DNA of 49,412 nucleotides from Aedoeadaptatus coli (GCF_900343085.1 NZ_OPYI01000015.1:741-50152); one strand, 5' to 3'. Positions 7,206-15,836 are shown, numbered from the stretch's first letter. Notes: generated from the letters alone by a model not told the origin. Numbers and translations are program-made.

Positions 7206-8165
7206 ATGTTATTTTCTGAAAAGCTCGTCTACCTAAGGAAAAAATCCGGCCTCACTCAGGAAGCTTTGGCCGAGGCCTTGGGCGTGTCCCGCCAATCCGT
7301 TTCGAAGTGGGAAGCAGCCGGCGCCATGCCAGAAATGGCAAAGATCATCGAAATCAGCAAGTACTTTCACGTGTCCACGGACTTTTTGCTCTTGGATTCC
7401 ATGGATCCCTCCGAGGATGGGGCGGATCAGCCGGCGGAAGAAGCCCTCTCGTCCGTTGCATTGGAAGATGCCGATGCCTACATGAATTACCTCGCCGAGC
7501 GCGCGCCGAAGGTGGCCCTGGCCGTGAGTCTGTTTATTCTCTCCGCCATTCCGCCGATCCTGGCCGACATTGCCGATACCGACGCCGCCTCCACCTTGGG
7601 CATCATCGCCACCCTGGCCGTGGTGGCCGTGGGCGTCTTTCTTCTGGTCTACGGTCCGAAAATGCCCGACGATTTCGAATCCTTCGACGAACCCGTGGAT
7701 ACGGCCTACGGCGTGGACGGTGCCGTAAAAAAACGCAAGGAGAACTACGCCCCTCTTCACAACCGCCGCTTGAGCGCCGGGATCATTCTGTGTATTCTCT
7801 CCGCCGCGCCCATGCTCTTTTCCTCGGCGGCGGGAAGAGGCGATGCCTTCACCACCACGGGCTTTGCGACCACATTATGTATCGTGGCGGCCGGCGTCTT
7901 TTTCATCGTGCGCACTTCGGTCATCGAGGCGGGCTTCGATAAAATTTTGGAACAGGGGGATTATACCCGCCGCAAAAAAATCGCCCGTCGCCGCACAGTG
8001 CCTATTCAACGGGCCTACTACCTTTCGGTGCTCTTGATCTATTTGGCCCTGTCCTTTTACACGAATAAGTGGCAGTGGACGTGGATTATTTGGCCCGGGG
8101 CGGCGCTGGTCAACGTCATCTGCCGCAGCATCGCCGAGTCCATTCGGGCCTTCGACGAAGACTAG
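7206..8165 (+). CDS. XRE-type HTH protein with membrane domain
   Basis: The protein has 319 aa. Residues 1-60 form a Cro/CI-type helix-turn-helix (KSGLTQEALAEALGVSRQSVSKWE). An acidic linker follows, then about six hydrophobic segments spread over the C-terminal two thirds. It is probably a membrane-tethered transcription regulator; its signal and target are unknown. The ATG at 7206 follows AAGGAG, whereas the longer frame upstream has no such site. It stands alone between two transcription units, and a bidirectional terminator follows at 8203-8235. Two shorter proteins with a similar HTH-plus-TM plan lie at 28.7-29.8 kb. Confidence 0.85.
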   Translation: MLFSEKLVYLRKKSGLTQEALAEALGVSRQSVSKWEAAGAMPEMAKIIEISKYFHVSTDFLLLDSMDPSEDGADQPAEEALSSVALEDADAYMNYLAERAPKVALAVSLFILSAIPPILADIADTDAASTLGIIATLAVVAVGVFLLVYGPKMPDDFESFDEPVDTAYGVDGAVKKRKENYAPLHNRRLSAGIILCILSAAPMLFSSAAGRGDAFTTTGFATTLCIVAAGVFFIVRTSVIEAGFDKILEQGDYTRRKKIARRRTVPIQRAYYLSVLLIYLALSFYTNKWQWTWIIWPGAALVNVICRSIAESIRAFDED

Positions 8166-8202
8166 CCGGCTTCCCTACTTCAACCCGTAAATTTTCCCAA
8201 TA

Positions 8203-8235
8203 AAAAATCCCCCACCGCTTGGTGAGGGACATTTT
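8203..8235. terminator. Bidirectional terminator between XRE gene and ferritin
   Basis: TCCCCCACC (8208-8216) and GGTGAGGGA (8221-8229) pair around a GCTT loop, with an A-run before and a T-run after. It serves the convergent genes on both sides. Confidence 0.88.
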
Positions 8236-8240
8236 TATGC

Positions 8241-8723
8241 TTATCTTTGAGCCAATTCGCGGTCGAAGATGTAGAGGCCGTTCCAGGATTCGTTGATGCG
8301 TTCTAAACGTTCGACGATTCCGCGGAAGGTGTCTTCTTCTTCCCGTTGTTCTTCGATGAACTTGTTCAGGAATTCTTGGGTATCTAAGCAGCCCACTTCG
8401 ATGGCTTCTTTGTAGATGGCCTTGATGCGGCTGGTGACTTCTTGTTCGTGTTCGTAAGCGGCACGGAAGGTGTCGGTGAAGTTACCGAATTCCTTCGGCG
8501 GTTTGGCGATGGCTTCGTATTCCGGAGCCCAGTCCATTTCTTGAAGGAAATCGTAGAATGCCTTGGCGTGTTCCATTTCTTCCTTGGCTTGATGCACGAA
8601 GAAGTGGTCGAAACCGGACATGCCTTGGGTGTCCATGTAGTTGGCCATGGCCATGTAGATGTAGGCCGATTCGATTTCAAAGTTAAATTGTTCGTTCAGC
8701 TTTTTGCTTAATTCATTGGACAT
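8241..8723 (-). CDS. Ferritin (non-haem, bacterial type)
   Basis: This is an iron-storage protein of about 160 aa that oxidises Fe(II) and stores it in a 24-subunit shell in the cytoplasm. Ferroxidase ligands are recognisable in NFEIESAYIYM, in EEMEHAKAF and in EEQREEEDTF. The length matches FtnA-type ferritins. The ATG at 8721-8723 is preceded by AGGAGG. The longer open frame upstream runs into the spacer and is not needed. It probably shares a transcript with the small gene ending 22 nt upstream. Together with rubrerythrin at 15.2 kb it suggests oxidative-stress and iron handling in an anaerobe. Confidence 0.93.
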   Translation of the reverse strand: MSNELSKKLNEQFNFEIESAYIYMAMANYMDTQGMSGFDHFFVHQAKEEMEHAKAFYDFLQEMDWAPEYEAIAKPPKEFGNFTDTFRAAYEHEQEVTSRIKAIYKEAIEVGCLDTQEFLNKFIEEQREEEDTFRGIVERLERINESWNGLYIFDRELAQR

Positions 8724-8745
8724 AGTTTTCCTCCTAGTCTTACTC

Positions 8746-9009
8746 CTAAAAGTACGGTTCATAAACGCCATACACCGGCACGCCTTTATTTACGAGGAGT
8801 GCCAGGACAGTGGGGATTTCATCGACTTCCAACTTGAGACGAATGCCGTTGTAGCGAAACAGACAGCGCCCGGCATAGGGGCTGTCGGGCTTGTTTAATA
8901 GGTCCATGAGCTCGCCGATGTGCGCATCCATATCGCCGATTTGGAAAAAGACGTTCCGCAAACCGGCTTGATCTCTGTTGATTGTTTTTATTAAAAGTGT
9001 ATCGTGCAT
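8746..9009 (-). CDS. Small conserved-looking protein upstream of ferritin
   Basis: This 87-aa protein is not one I recognise. It has an alternating hydrophobic pattern and a late VLALLVNKGVPVYGVY segment, which vaguely recalls small regulatory alpha-beta folds (ACT-like). That is only an impression. It starts at ATG 9007-9009 after a G-rich ribosome binding site and ends 22 nt before ferritin, so the two are probably cotranscribed. No other gene occupies this space. The gene looks real because the frame is clean and its composition matches the neighbours. Confidence 0.65.
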   Translation of the reverse strand: MHDTLLIKTINRDQAGLRNVFFQIGDMDAHIGELMDLLNKPDSPYAGRCLFRYNGIRLKLEVDEIPTVLALLVNKGVPVYGVYEPYF

Positions 9010-9062
9010 GAACGTAACCCCCCGAACTCTGTTCGCATTACTTATACCCGAGGGATTCGGTT

Positions 9063-11009
9063 TTAATCGCTTTCGATACGAATATTGTCGATTTCCGTAA
9101 GGCCCCCCACGGTGATTTCCACGCGGCTCAGGTCCTTCATGTTAAAGGCGGGATTCTCGCTCGCCATGGCGCTTTTCGTGAGGCGCACCGTCTCCAGGGC
9201 CCGCTTGTATTCCCACTTTTTCGCCGCGTACTGCCATTTTAAAAGGCCGGTTTCGTGGGCGGCGTGGAGCGCGTCTTTTTTCGGAGTAAAGTGTACGGCC
9301 TCGCCGGAGGCGTCGATTAAGGTGATTTTTACATCGGCGCGACCGCTTTTTGCCGCCACGTCCAGGGCGAAGTCCCCGTCCCCTCCGCCGTTCACGTTGA
9401 GGGCGTAGGTGCCGATGAGTCGGGCCACGTGGTTGGTGCCGCCGCGATCGGAGGGAATGAAGGCCCCTTCCTGATAGGTGGTGGCGCCTTTTATGTCCGG
9501 CGCGGCGTCTGTGGCGGTGGTAAGGTCCGCGTCTTCTTCGAAATCAGCGAGGACGCGGCTCTTCGGCTGGGTGGCGAGGGCAAAGCCCGATTGAGGCAGG
9601 TAGGCTTTCAGGTCATTAAATAAATTGCGGTCCTCGATAAAGGCGTAGGCCGCCACTTCCAAAAAGTGCTCTTGATCGGCTTTGTCCAATATGTTTCCCG
9701 TGGCAAGAGCCAGGGCGGCGAGGCCTTCCCGGTCCAGGCGGCCCCAGTTGGAATTGAATTGGCTGTGATTGGCGTAGTCCACGAAGAGTTGGCCCCGCCA
9801 GGCGCCGGCGCGGAGGTATTGATCCATGCCTTCCAGGGAGGACACGTCCTGATCCCATGCCCCGGTGACGAGGAAGTAGGGCACATTTAAATCCACCGCA
9901 CGATCCCCGGGCTTGTACTGGCCGTCGGTGGGGGCCACGGCCAGGACGCCGGCCACCACGATGTCTTTCGTGGCTCGGCCGGTGTCGGGGTTGTATGGGA
10001 GTTCAGCGAAGGATGCCGCCACGGCCGCCGCTTCGCCGCCGCGGCTGTGGCCGCCGAGGTAGACGCGATCTTTATCGATGCGGTCTTTGAAGCGGGGATC
10101 GTTCAGAATTTTGTCGGCGTGATCCAAAAGGCTCAGGGCCCGGGCGTCGTTTTCGCCGGAAAGGCCCTTGCCGAAGTAGGCGTTAAAATGGGATTGCTCC
10201 ACGGATTGAAAGGCCACGCCCCGCGCCGCCAGGTAGCGGCCCAAATACTCGTAGCCCCCTTTGTTGTCTTCGATCATGTTGTGATTGCCGTGAACGAAGA
10301 CGAGGAGGGGGGCATTTTTTACGCCTACGGGCAGGTAGAGATCCCCTTCGTAGGGCACGTGGGCCGGGGTGTAGCCGAAAAACAACTTCCGCCAGCGGTC
10401 CTGGCCCTTGGGCAGGCGCAGGTAGGAGGCGTAGTTTTCCTCCCCGTAGTCGTAGGCGCTCTTCGGGCCGTAGGTAATTTTTTCCACCTTATAGGCGGCG
10501 GGAATCGTCTTTTCTGCACGGGCCACGTCCGGGCGAGTCTTCGGGCCGGGCCAGGCGCAGACAAAGATGAGCCCCGCCATAAGTAGGCCGCCGAGAACAG
10601 CCGCCATGGGATAGAGCTTCCGCGCCCCCACGTCCAGGGCGAAGAGCCAGATGATCGCCACCACGGCGGCGGTGGCGCCGTAGATGTAGGCGTCGGAGGA
10701 AGGGCCCAAAGAGGAAGTGGCGCGAAGCACATCGCTTACCTCGTAGATCAAAAGCCCGAGAAGGATGAGCTCCGTCGCCGCCGGAGTAAGTATGGCCGAG
10801 GCGAATTTTCTTATGAGGACGAGGATCCCTAAAAGGGCACAAAAATAGATCCCCCACAGGGCCACGTCGGCCGCGGCGTGGGGAATCTTCGTCTGAAAGT
10901 AGAAGCCGGGGAATTCGTCGAGGAAAAAGAGCGCCAAGAAGCCTGCGAGCCACGCCAGTCGCCCGCCGTTGAACGCGCCTCTATTCAGCTTCTTCCATAT
11001 CCCCTTCAT
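9063..11009 (-). CDS. Membrane-anchored alpha/beta hydrolase
   Basis: This 648-aa protein has about five hydrophobic segments in residues 15-155, then an alpha/beta hydrolase domain, then a beta-rich C-terminal domain (about 490-648). The catalytic triad can be read as S322 (GGHSRGG), D386 (GAWDQD) and H415 (YANHSQF). HGNHN at about 240 would form the oxyanion hole. The substrate is unknown; lipase, esterase and polyester hydrolase-like enzymes share this layout. The ATG at 11007-11009 follows AAAGGGG. It overlaps the end of ricT by 29 nt and closes the tmk-pstA-holB-ricT cluster, where it is not a usual member. Confidence 0.8.
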   Translation of the reverse strand: MKGIWKKLNRGAFNGGRLAWLAGFLALFFLDEFPGFYFQTKIPHAAADVALWGIYFCALLGILVLIRKFASAILTPAATELILLGLLIYEVSDVLRATSSLGPSSDAYIYGATAAVVAIIWLFALDVGARKLYPMAAVLGGLLMAGLIFVCAWPGPKTRPDVARAEKTIPAAYKVEKITYGPKSAYDYGEENYASYLRLPKGQDRWRKLFFGYTPAHVPYEGDLYLPVGVKNAPLLVFVHGNHNMIEDNKGGYEYLGRYLAARGVAFQSVEQSHFNAYFGKGLSGENDARALSLLDHADKILNDPRFKDRIDKDRVYLGGHSRGGEAAAVAASFAELPYNPDTGRATKDIVVAGVLAVAPTDGQYKPGDRAVDLNVPYFLVTGAWDQDVSSLEGMDQYLRAGAWRGQLFVDYANHSQFNSNWGRLDREGLAALALATGNILDKADQEHFLEVAAYAFIEDRNLFNDLKAYLPQSGFALATQPKSRVLADFEEDADLTTATDAAPDIKGATTYQEGAFIPSDRGGTNHVARLIGTYALNVNGGGDGDFALDVAAKSGRADVKITLIDASGEAVHFTPKKDALHAAHETGLLKWQYAAKKWEYKRALETVRLTKSAMASENPAFNMKDLSRVEITVGGLTEIDNIRIESD

Positions 11010-11847
11010 GGGCACACCCCTTTCCCCGGCAGGGCTTTCTCGCCAGATCTTCGGCGGAGACCACGACAAATTCCACTCCGTCGTCGGTTTCGATCTTTAC
11101 CTTCACCAAGGCCTGCAAGGTGTTGGTGGAAACCACCACGCCCTTTCCCTCGGCGGTGTAGACCGTGCGTCCCACGCGGGGCATGATTTTTAAATTGGTC
11201 TCGTAGCCCGGCTGTTCGTACCGGAGGCAGCACAAGAGCCTGCCGCAGACGCCGCTGATGGCGTCGGGATTCAGGGAAAGGCCCTGATCCTTGGCCATGT
11301 TAATGGACACGGGAGAAAAATCCCCGAGAAAGGACGCGCAGCAGCATTCCCGGCCGCAAATGCCGATGCCGCCCAAAAGCTTGGCTTCGTCGCGAACGCC
11401 GATTTGTCTGAGCTCGATGCGGGTGCGGAAAATCGCCGCCAAGTCGCGAACCAGGCGGCGGAAATCCACCCGGCCGTCGGCGGTGAAGTAAAAGAGGAGC
11501 TTGGAATTGTCGAAGGTATATTCCGCGCTGATCAGGCGCATTTTCAAGCCGTGTTCTTTTATTTTTTCCTCGCAGACCACCATGGCCTCCCGGGCCAAAT
11601 TGCGATTGGACAGGTGGCGCCGCTCGTCGTCTTCTGAGGCCGTGCGGAGAATGGGCTTCAGCTCGCCCACGATGTCCTCGGCCGCGACGGCCTTGCGCTC
11701 CATGGCCACGTAGCCGTATTCCACGCCCCTGGAGGTCTCCACGATGACGCCGCCGTCTAAGGCAGGCTCGGCGTCTTTCGGATCGAAGTAATAAATTTTT
11801 CCGCGGCGCTTAAATCGCACGCCGACTACATCTCTCGTCTCTGTCAA
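10981..11847 (-). CDS. RicT/YaaT-like PSP1-domain protein
   Basis: This is a homologue of B. subtilis YaaT (RicT), 288 aa. In B. subtilis RicT forms the iron-sulfur-binding Y-complex with YlbF and YmcA, which supports RNase Y-dependent mRNA processing. The PSP1 domain is seen from GVRFKRRGKIYYFDP onward, and the Cys clusters GICGRECCCASF and GVCGRLLCCLRYE are conserved. The start is a TTG at 11845-11847, nine nt after GGGAGG, overlapping the holB stop as TTGA. The frame is open further upstream, but this start gives the family's usual short N-terminus. Its place next to holB is classical for Firmicutes. Confidence 0.9.
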   Translation of the reverse strand: MTETRDVVGVRFKRRGKIYYFDPKDAEPALDGGVIVETSRGVEYGYVAMERKAVAAEDIVGELKPILRTASEDDERRHLSNRNLAREAMVVCEEKIKEHGLKMRLISAEYTFDNSKLLFYFTADGRVDFRRLVRDLAAIFRTRIELRQIGVRDEAKLLGGIGICGRECCCASFLGDFSPVSINMAKDQGLSLNPDAISGVCGRLLCCLRYEQPGYETNLKIMPRVGRTVYTAEGKGVVVSTNTLQALVKVKIETDDGVEFVVVSAEDLARKPCRGKGCAHEGDMEEAE

Positions 11848-12683
11848 ATTCCCTGGCCTCCCATCGTTAAAAGCAGCCACTCAAAGGCAAAGCTTTTGTT
11901 TACATTCATCTCCACGTAGCGCCGCGCCCGGTAGAGGGCGTCGATGATGTCGTAGACCCGCATCCCCACGATCTGCGACTGACGGGCAATGGGCACGCGG
12001 TAGTCTTTGTTTACAACTTTATTTTCGTCGCCGGTTTCGTAATACACGGCCATGTCCCGAAAGTAGGCGAGGAAGTGGTCGAAGATCTCGGGCAGATGGT
12101 CCTTTTCTTCTTCGAAAAAGCTGCGCGCCAAAAATACTTCCTCGGGCCGGGACAACACTTTTTCCACGAGGCGATAGCTTTTGTGGCGCCGCTCGGGATC
12201 GTAGGCGGGCTCCTCGCTCTTTAAATCCAAAAAGCCCGCCCGTGAGCGCACCGTGGGAAGAATCTTCTCCGGCGATTCGCTTAAAAGCAAAAAGCGGGTC
12301 TTCGCCGGAGGCTCTTCCAGCACTTTTAAGAGGGCGTTTTGTCCCTCGACGGTGGTGGTGTCGAAGTCCGCAAAGACGAAGACCTTGCCTCCGCCGGCGT
12401 AGTCCGTCATGGCCGCCGCCTTCAGCACTTCTTCGATGCGCTCCTTTTTTATGGACGCCTTGGAGGTCTTTTTGGACGGGGCGATTTCCACGTAGTCCGG
12501 ATGATTTTCCCCCCGGCCTTCTCCCGACAAAAAGAGCTTGCAGGAGGGGCAGCTGCCGCAGGGCGCCTCATCACTCGCGCACAAATAGCCCATGGCCAAG
12601 TGGCGCGCCGCTTCGAGAGCCGCCTCGCCGCTTCCCTTTAAAATGTAGGCGTGAAGGCCGGAGTGTAAGAGATCCGCCGTCAA
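11844..12683 (-). CDS. DNA polymerase III delta' subunit
   Basis: This is the clamp-loader delta' subunit (279 aa), which helps load the beta sliding clamp at replication forks. It has the zinc-binding cysteines (CASDEAPCGSCPSC), the sequence TTTVEGQNALLKVLEEPP typical of HolB, and the SRAGFLDL sensor region. The P-loop is degenerate, as is normal for delta'. It starts with TTG at 12681-12683, overlapping the previous stop as TTGA, with AAGGG upstream. It lies between the pstA paralogs and ricT, the standard Firmicutes order. Confidence 0.92.
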   Translation of the reverse strand: MTADLLHSGLHAYILKGSGEAALEAARHLAMGYLCASDEAPCGSCPSCKLFLSGEGRGENHPDYVEIAPSKKTSKASIKKERIEEVLKAAAMTDYAGGGKVFVFADFDTTTVEGQNALLKVLEEPPAKTRFLLLSESPEKILPTVRSRAGFLDLKSEEPAYDPERRHKSYRLVEKVLSRPEEVFLARSFFEEEKDHLPEIFDHFLAYFRDMAVYYETGDENKVVNKDYRVPIARQSQIVGMRVYDIIDALYRARRYVEMNVNKSFAFEWLLLTMGGQGI

Positions 12684-12955
12684 ATGTGAATGCCCTTAAT
12701 TAAGTCGATGGCGAAGACGTGGGCCCCGGCGTGGGTTTCGTCTCGGCCGCTGTTTTTGCCGACGATGCGTTCAAATATTTCTTTTAATTTTTCGTACTGG
12801 CTGTTGGTGACGCCGACGACCACCGTCGTGTTTCCCTCTTTCAGGAAGCCGCCGGTGGAGGCCATTTCCGTGACGGAAATTTCCGCCTCCAGCAATTCGT
12901 CGATGACGTCGCCGACGAAGCGATCGGCGATAATAGCAAACACCATTTTATCCAT
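12680..12955 (-). CDS. Second PstA-like (DUF970) protein, short form
   Basis: This 91-aa paralog of the cyclic-di-AMP receptor PstA/DarA lies 12 nt downstream of the first copy. It keeps the signature STGGFLKEGNTTVVVGV but lacks the larger loop and most of the conserved C-terminal strand region of the first copy (GGATIFIL). Its ligand binding may therefore differ. The ATG at 12955 follows AAGGGGG. It could form mixed trimers with the full-length copy or have another ligand; both are inference. Confidence 0.85.
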   Translation of the reverse strand: MDKMVFAIIADRFVGDVIDELLEAEISVTEMASTGGFLKEGNTTVVVGVTNSQYEKLKEIFERIVGKNSGRDETHAGAHVFAIDLIKGIHI

Positions 12956-12967
12956 GATGCGGCCCCC

Positions 12968-13291
12968 TTAATACCGATTGTATTCGGCTACGTCGAGAAT
13001 AAAGATCGTGGCGCCCCCGACGCGCACGTTTAAGGGATAGGGCATAAAGGATTCCCCCGGCGACATGGAGACCATGGAGGTGGGCTCTTCGCGCACGGAG
13101 CAATTGGCTTCCATGATGTCGAAGAGCTCGTCCATGTCTTTTTCTTCCACGCCCATGAGGAGGGTGGTGTTGCCCGCTTTTAAGAAGCCTCCGGAAGACG
13201 ATAATTTCGTTACGCGGAAGCGCTTTTCGGTCAATGCGTCGATTAAACCCGGTGCGTCCTGATCCTGCACAATGGCGAATATAAGTTTCAT
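12968..13291 (-). CDS. Cyclic-di-AMP receptor PstA/DarA
   Basis: This PII-like signalling protein of 107 aa binds cyclic-di-AMP as a trimer in B. subtilis, S. aureus and Listeria; its output is not well understood. It matches the family closely: MKLIFAIVQDQD at the start, FRVTKLSSSGGFLKAGNTTLLMGV, and VRVGGATIFILDV near the end. The ATG at 13289-13291 sits just after the tmk stop, with GGAG inside the tmk end. The longer open frame upstream lies in tmk and was rejected. Confidence 0.93.
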   Translation of the reverse strand: MKLIFAIVQDQDAPGLIDALTEKRFRVTKLSSSGGFLKAGNTTLLMGVEEKDMDELFDIMEANCSVREEPTSMVSMSPGESFMPYPLNVRVGGATIFILDVAEYNRY

Positions 13292-13292
13292 T

Positions 13293-13907
13293 TTACCGGT
13301 ACTCCTTTTCGATGGCTTCCACGGCGGCCGAAAGCACCTGCTCCGCATCCATGGACGCGTCGATAAAGCAAAGTTCTCCTCGGCGCCGTTCAGCCAAGAT
13401 TCTATAATAGGCCTCCACCGTGTCCGTGATCTTCTTGTCGGACTCCAGGCGATCGGCGAGGCGATCTTTCATGCGTTCCTTGCCCGTGCCTTCGGGCACG
13501 TCGAGATACAGGGTGATGTCGGGGACGAGGCCGTCGGTGGCGAAGGCGTTGATTGCTTCGACGGGCGCGAGGCCCAATTGACGGCACAGGCCCTGGTAGA
13601 CCAGGCTCGAGAAGACGAAGCGTTCCGACAGGACCAAGGCCCCTTCGGCCAGGGCGGGACGAATCACTTCCTCCACGTGTTGGGCCCGGGCGGCGGCGTA
13701 AAGCAGCGCCTCGCAGCGCGGATCCATGGCCTTGTTCTCGGGATCCAGAAGAATCTCCCGCACGGCTTCTGAAATGGCCGTGCCGCCGGGCTCTCTCGTG
13801 TGGATCACGTCCACACCCTTTTCCTTAAAGTGGCGGCAAATGCCCTCGGCGACGGTGGATTTTCCCGAGCCGTCCGGCCCTTCGATGACGACAAACAATC
13901 CTTTCAT
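13293..13907 (-). CDS. Thymidylate kinase
   Basis: This enzyme phosphorylates dTMP to dTDP with ATP for DNA synthesis (204 aa, normal length). It has the P-loop EGPDGSGKST at residues 9-18, the DRX-like REPGGT motif at 38-43, a substrate-binding SERFVFSSLVYQG and an RLE lid segment (DRLESDKK). The ATG at 13905-13907 follows a G-rich site. A TATAAT box (13927-13932) lies just upstream and may allow transcription independent of the aminotransferase gene, but no good -35 goes with it. Confidence 0.95.
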   Translation of the reverse strand: MKGLFVVIEGPDGSGKSTVAEGICRHFKEKGVDVIHTREPGGTAISEAVREILLDPENKAMDPRCEALLYAAARAQHVEEVIRPALAEGALVLSERFVFSSLVYQGLCRQLGLAPVEAINAFATDGLVPDITLYLDVPEGTGKERMKDRLADRLESDKKITDTVEAYYRILAERRRGELCFIDASMDAEQVLSAAVEAIEKEYR

Positions 13908-13940
13908 GGAAACACCCCCTTGGCCTTATTATAACATAGC

Positions 13941-15059
13941 TCAGTGGAGCTCGTAGGCGTCGAAGCCTTCGGCGAAGCGGGTTTCGATTCCGTAGCTTGC
14001 GAAGACTTCATCCAACACCTTAAAGAGAGCGCTGAAGTTTTCCTCGGAAATATTGGCTCCCATGTGGCCGATGCGGATGATGCGGTCGTGGAGCTTGCCG
14101 GCGCCTTTGGAGATAAATACGCCCCTCTCCCGGCACTTGGCGAGAAATTCCGTGGCGGAGATTTCATCGGGCAGGCACACGGCGGTGACGGTGTCGGCGA
14201 AGGAATCCTTCGGGTAGAGCTCAAAGCCTTCCTTCACGAAAAGCGCCCGGGTCATCTTGCCGTAGGCCTTGTGCAGGGCGACGCTGTCTTTCGTCTCCCA
14301 AAGATCCAGGGCCTTGTTCAGGGCGCCGGTTAAGTGTTCGCTCATGGTGTAGGGGAAGGCGAAATCTTCTTGGCCGCTCATGTAGTTTAAGACATTCATG
14401 TAGTAGCTCGGGATGGGTTCCTTGCGGCTCCGCATCTTTTCTTCCGCCGCTTCGGAAATGGTAATCATTGAAAGACCCGTGGGGGCGGAGAGGCATTTTT
14501 GCGTAGCGGAAAGCATCATGTCCACACCGTAGGCGTCGAAGTCGATGTCCTCGCCCCCGAAGGAAGACACGCAGTCCACGATGGACAAAATACCGTAGTC
14601 CTTTAAGAGATTGCAAATGGCCTTTACGTCGTTGGTGAGGCCCGAGGGGGTTTCGCAATGGACCATGGTGGCCATGGCGAAGTCGGAATCCTTTTCCAGG
14701 TAGGCCTTTAATTCATCCAAATCGAAGCCCCGGCGATGGTCCTTTTCGTAAAGGACGGCTTCCCCGCCGAAGAAATTCACGTAATCGGCAAAGCCGCCGC
14801 CGAAGACGCCATTGCTCATGACCAGCACCCGCTCGCCCGGCTCCATCAACGAGCAGACGGCGGCCTCAAGGGCGAGCATCCCTTCGCCCAACATAATCAC
14901 CGTGGGGCGGTCGGTCTTTACCACGGCGGAAAGGCGCTTCTCCACATTTCTGTGAAAGGCTTCGTAAGCCGGATCCAAGTCCGGATTGGTCACTACCTCG
15001 GTCATGGCCGCTTCCACTTCCGGTAAAAGGGTGGTCGGGCCCGCACATAAAATTCGCAT
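13941..15059 (-). CDS. Class V PLP aminotransferase (alanine/serine-glyoxylate type)
   Basis: This is a 372-aa member of the class V aminotransferase group, which includes serine-pyruvate, alanine-glyoxylate and 2-aminoethylphosphonate transaminases. HCETPSG at 134-140, D162 in VDCVSSFGG and the PLP lysine K188 in SATQKCLSAP are visible. The true substrate pair cannot be decided: no phosphonate or glyoxylate genes lie near. The ATG at 15057-15059 follows AAAGGAG. A TATACT box at 15104-15109 lies back to back with the rubrerythrin promoter. It may be the first gene of the tmk cluster, 33 nt before tmk. Confidence 0.87.
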   Translation of the reverse strand: MRILCAGPTTLLPEVEAAMTEVVTNPDLDPAYEAFHRNVEKRLSAVVKTDRPTVIMLGEGMLALEAAVCSLMEPGERVLVMSNGVFGGGFADYVNFFGGEAVLYEKDHRRGFDLDELKAYLEKDSDFAMATMVHCETPSGLTNDVKAICNLLKDYGILSIVDCVSSFGGEDIDFDAYGVDMMLSATQKCLSAPTGLSMITISEAAEEKMRSRKEPIPSYYMNVLNYMSGQEDFAFPYTMSEHLTGALNKALDLWETKDSVALHKAYGKMTRALFVKEGFELYPKDSFADTVTAVCLPDEISATEFLAKCRERGVFISKGAGKLHDRIIRIGHMGANISEENFSALFKVLDEVFASYGIETRFAEGFDAYELH

Positions 15060-15124
15060 GATCGTCTCCTTTATTTCATTCCTATTTTCTCATTCTTACT
15101 ACCAGTATAACACGGCCGAGGCGG

Positions 15125-15153
15125 TTGAACGTAGGTGGAAATTGGGGTATACT
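15125..15153 (+). promoter_or_regulatory. Rubrerythrin promoter
   Basis: TTGAAC (15125-15130), 17 nt and TATACT (15148-15153) lie about 40 nt upstream of the rubrerythrin ATG. No clear operator such as a PerR box is seen. Confidence 0.75.
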
Positions 15154-15192
15154 GATTGCAACCGCGTATTCTATGAGAAATAGGAGGAAATC

Positions 15193-15774
15193 ATGTCATT
15201 AAAAGGAACCAAGACCGCAAACAATCTGTTAATCTCCTTCGCCGGGGAATCTCAAGCCACGGCGCGCTACACCATGTACGCCAAGCAAGCGGACAAAGAC
15301 GCTTCCGTTCAAATTAAGAACATCTTCTTGGAAACGGCCCGCAACGAAGAAGAACACGGCAAGCGCTTCTTCAAGTACTTAGTCGACGACTTTAACGAAG
15401 ACGAACTCGAAGTGAAATGGGACTATCCTGTGGCCTTAGGCAGCACGGAATTGAACCTGAAAAACGCCGCCGAAGGGGAAGACGGCGAAGCCACCGACAT
15501 GTATCCGAAATTTGCGGAAATTGCCCGCGAAGAAGGCTTCGATGAAATCGCCGACAACTGGATCGAAATCGCCGAAGTGGAAGAAGCTCACCGGGATCGC
15601 TACCTGAAGCTTTTGGAAAATGTAAAGGAAGGCAAGCTCTTTAAGCGCGACGAAGTCGTCCTCTGGAAGTGCAACAACTGCGGCTACATTCACGAAGGCA
15701 AAGAAGCACCGGAAAAATGCCCCGCCTGCTTCCACCCGCAAAAATGGTTTGAACTTTTCGTGGAAACCTATTAA
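15193..15774 (+). CDS. Rubrerythrin
   Basis: This is a peroxide-reducing di-iron protein (193 aa) of anaerobes, in the cytoplasm. The N-terminal ferritin-like domain has the ligand motifs ESQATARY, EEEH and EVEEAHRDRY. The C-terminal rubredoxin-like domain carries two Cys pairs (WKCNNCGY and EKCPACFH). It starts at ATG 15193 after AGGAGG. It is single-gene or shared with the small downstream gene, with a strong terminator between them. Confidence 0.96.
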   Translation: MSLKGTKTANNLLISFAGESQATARYTMYAKQADKDASVQIKNIFLETARNEEEHGKRFFKYLVDDFNEDELEVKWDYPVALGSTELNLKNAAEGEDGEATDMYPKFAEIAREEGFDEIADNWIEIAEVEEAHRDRYLKLLENVKEGKLFKRDEVVLWKCNNCGYIHEGKEAPEKCPACFHPQKWFELFVETY

Positions 15775-15789
15775 AATAATCCGGAAACC

Positions 15790-15822
15790 AAGCACCGAGC
15801 CTCGGCTTCGGTGCTTTTTTCT
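15790..15822 (+). terminator. Terminator after rubrerythrin
   Basis: AAGCACCGA (15790-15798) pairs with TCGGTGCTT (15808-15816), followed by a T-run. The downstream DUF4298 gene starts only 15 nt later, so partial read-through may feed it. Confidence 0.85.
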
Positions 15823-15836
15823 TGAAAGGAGATACC

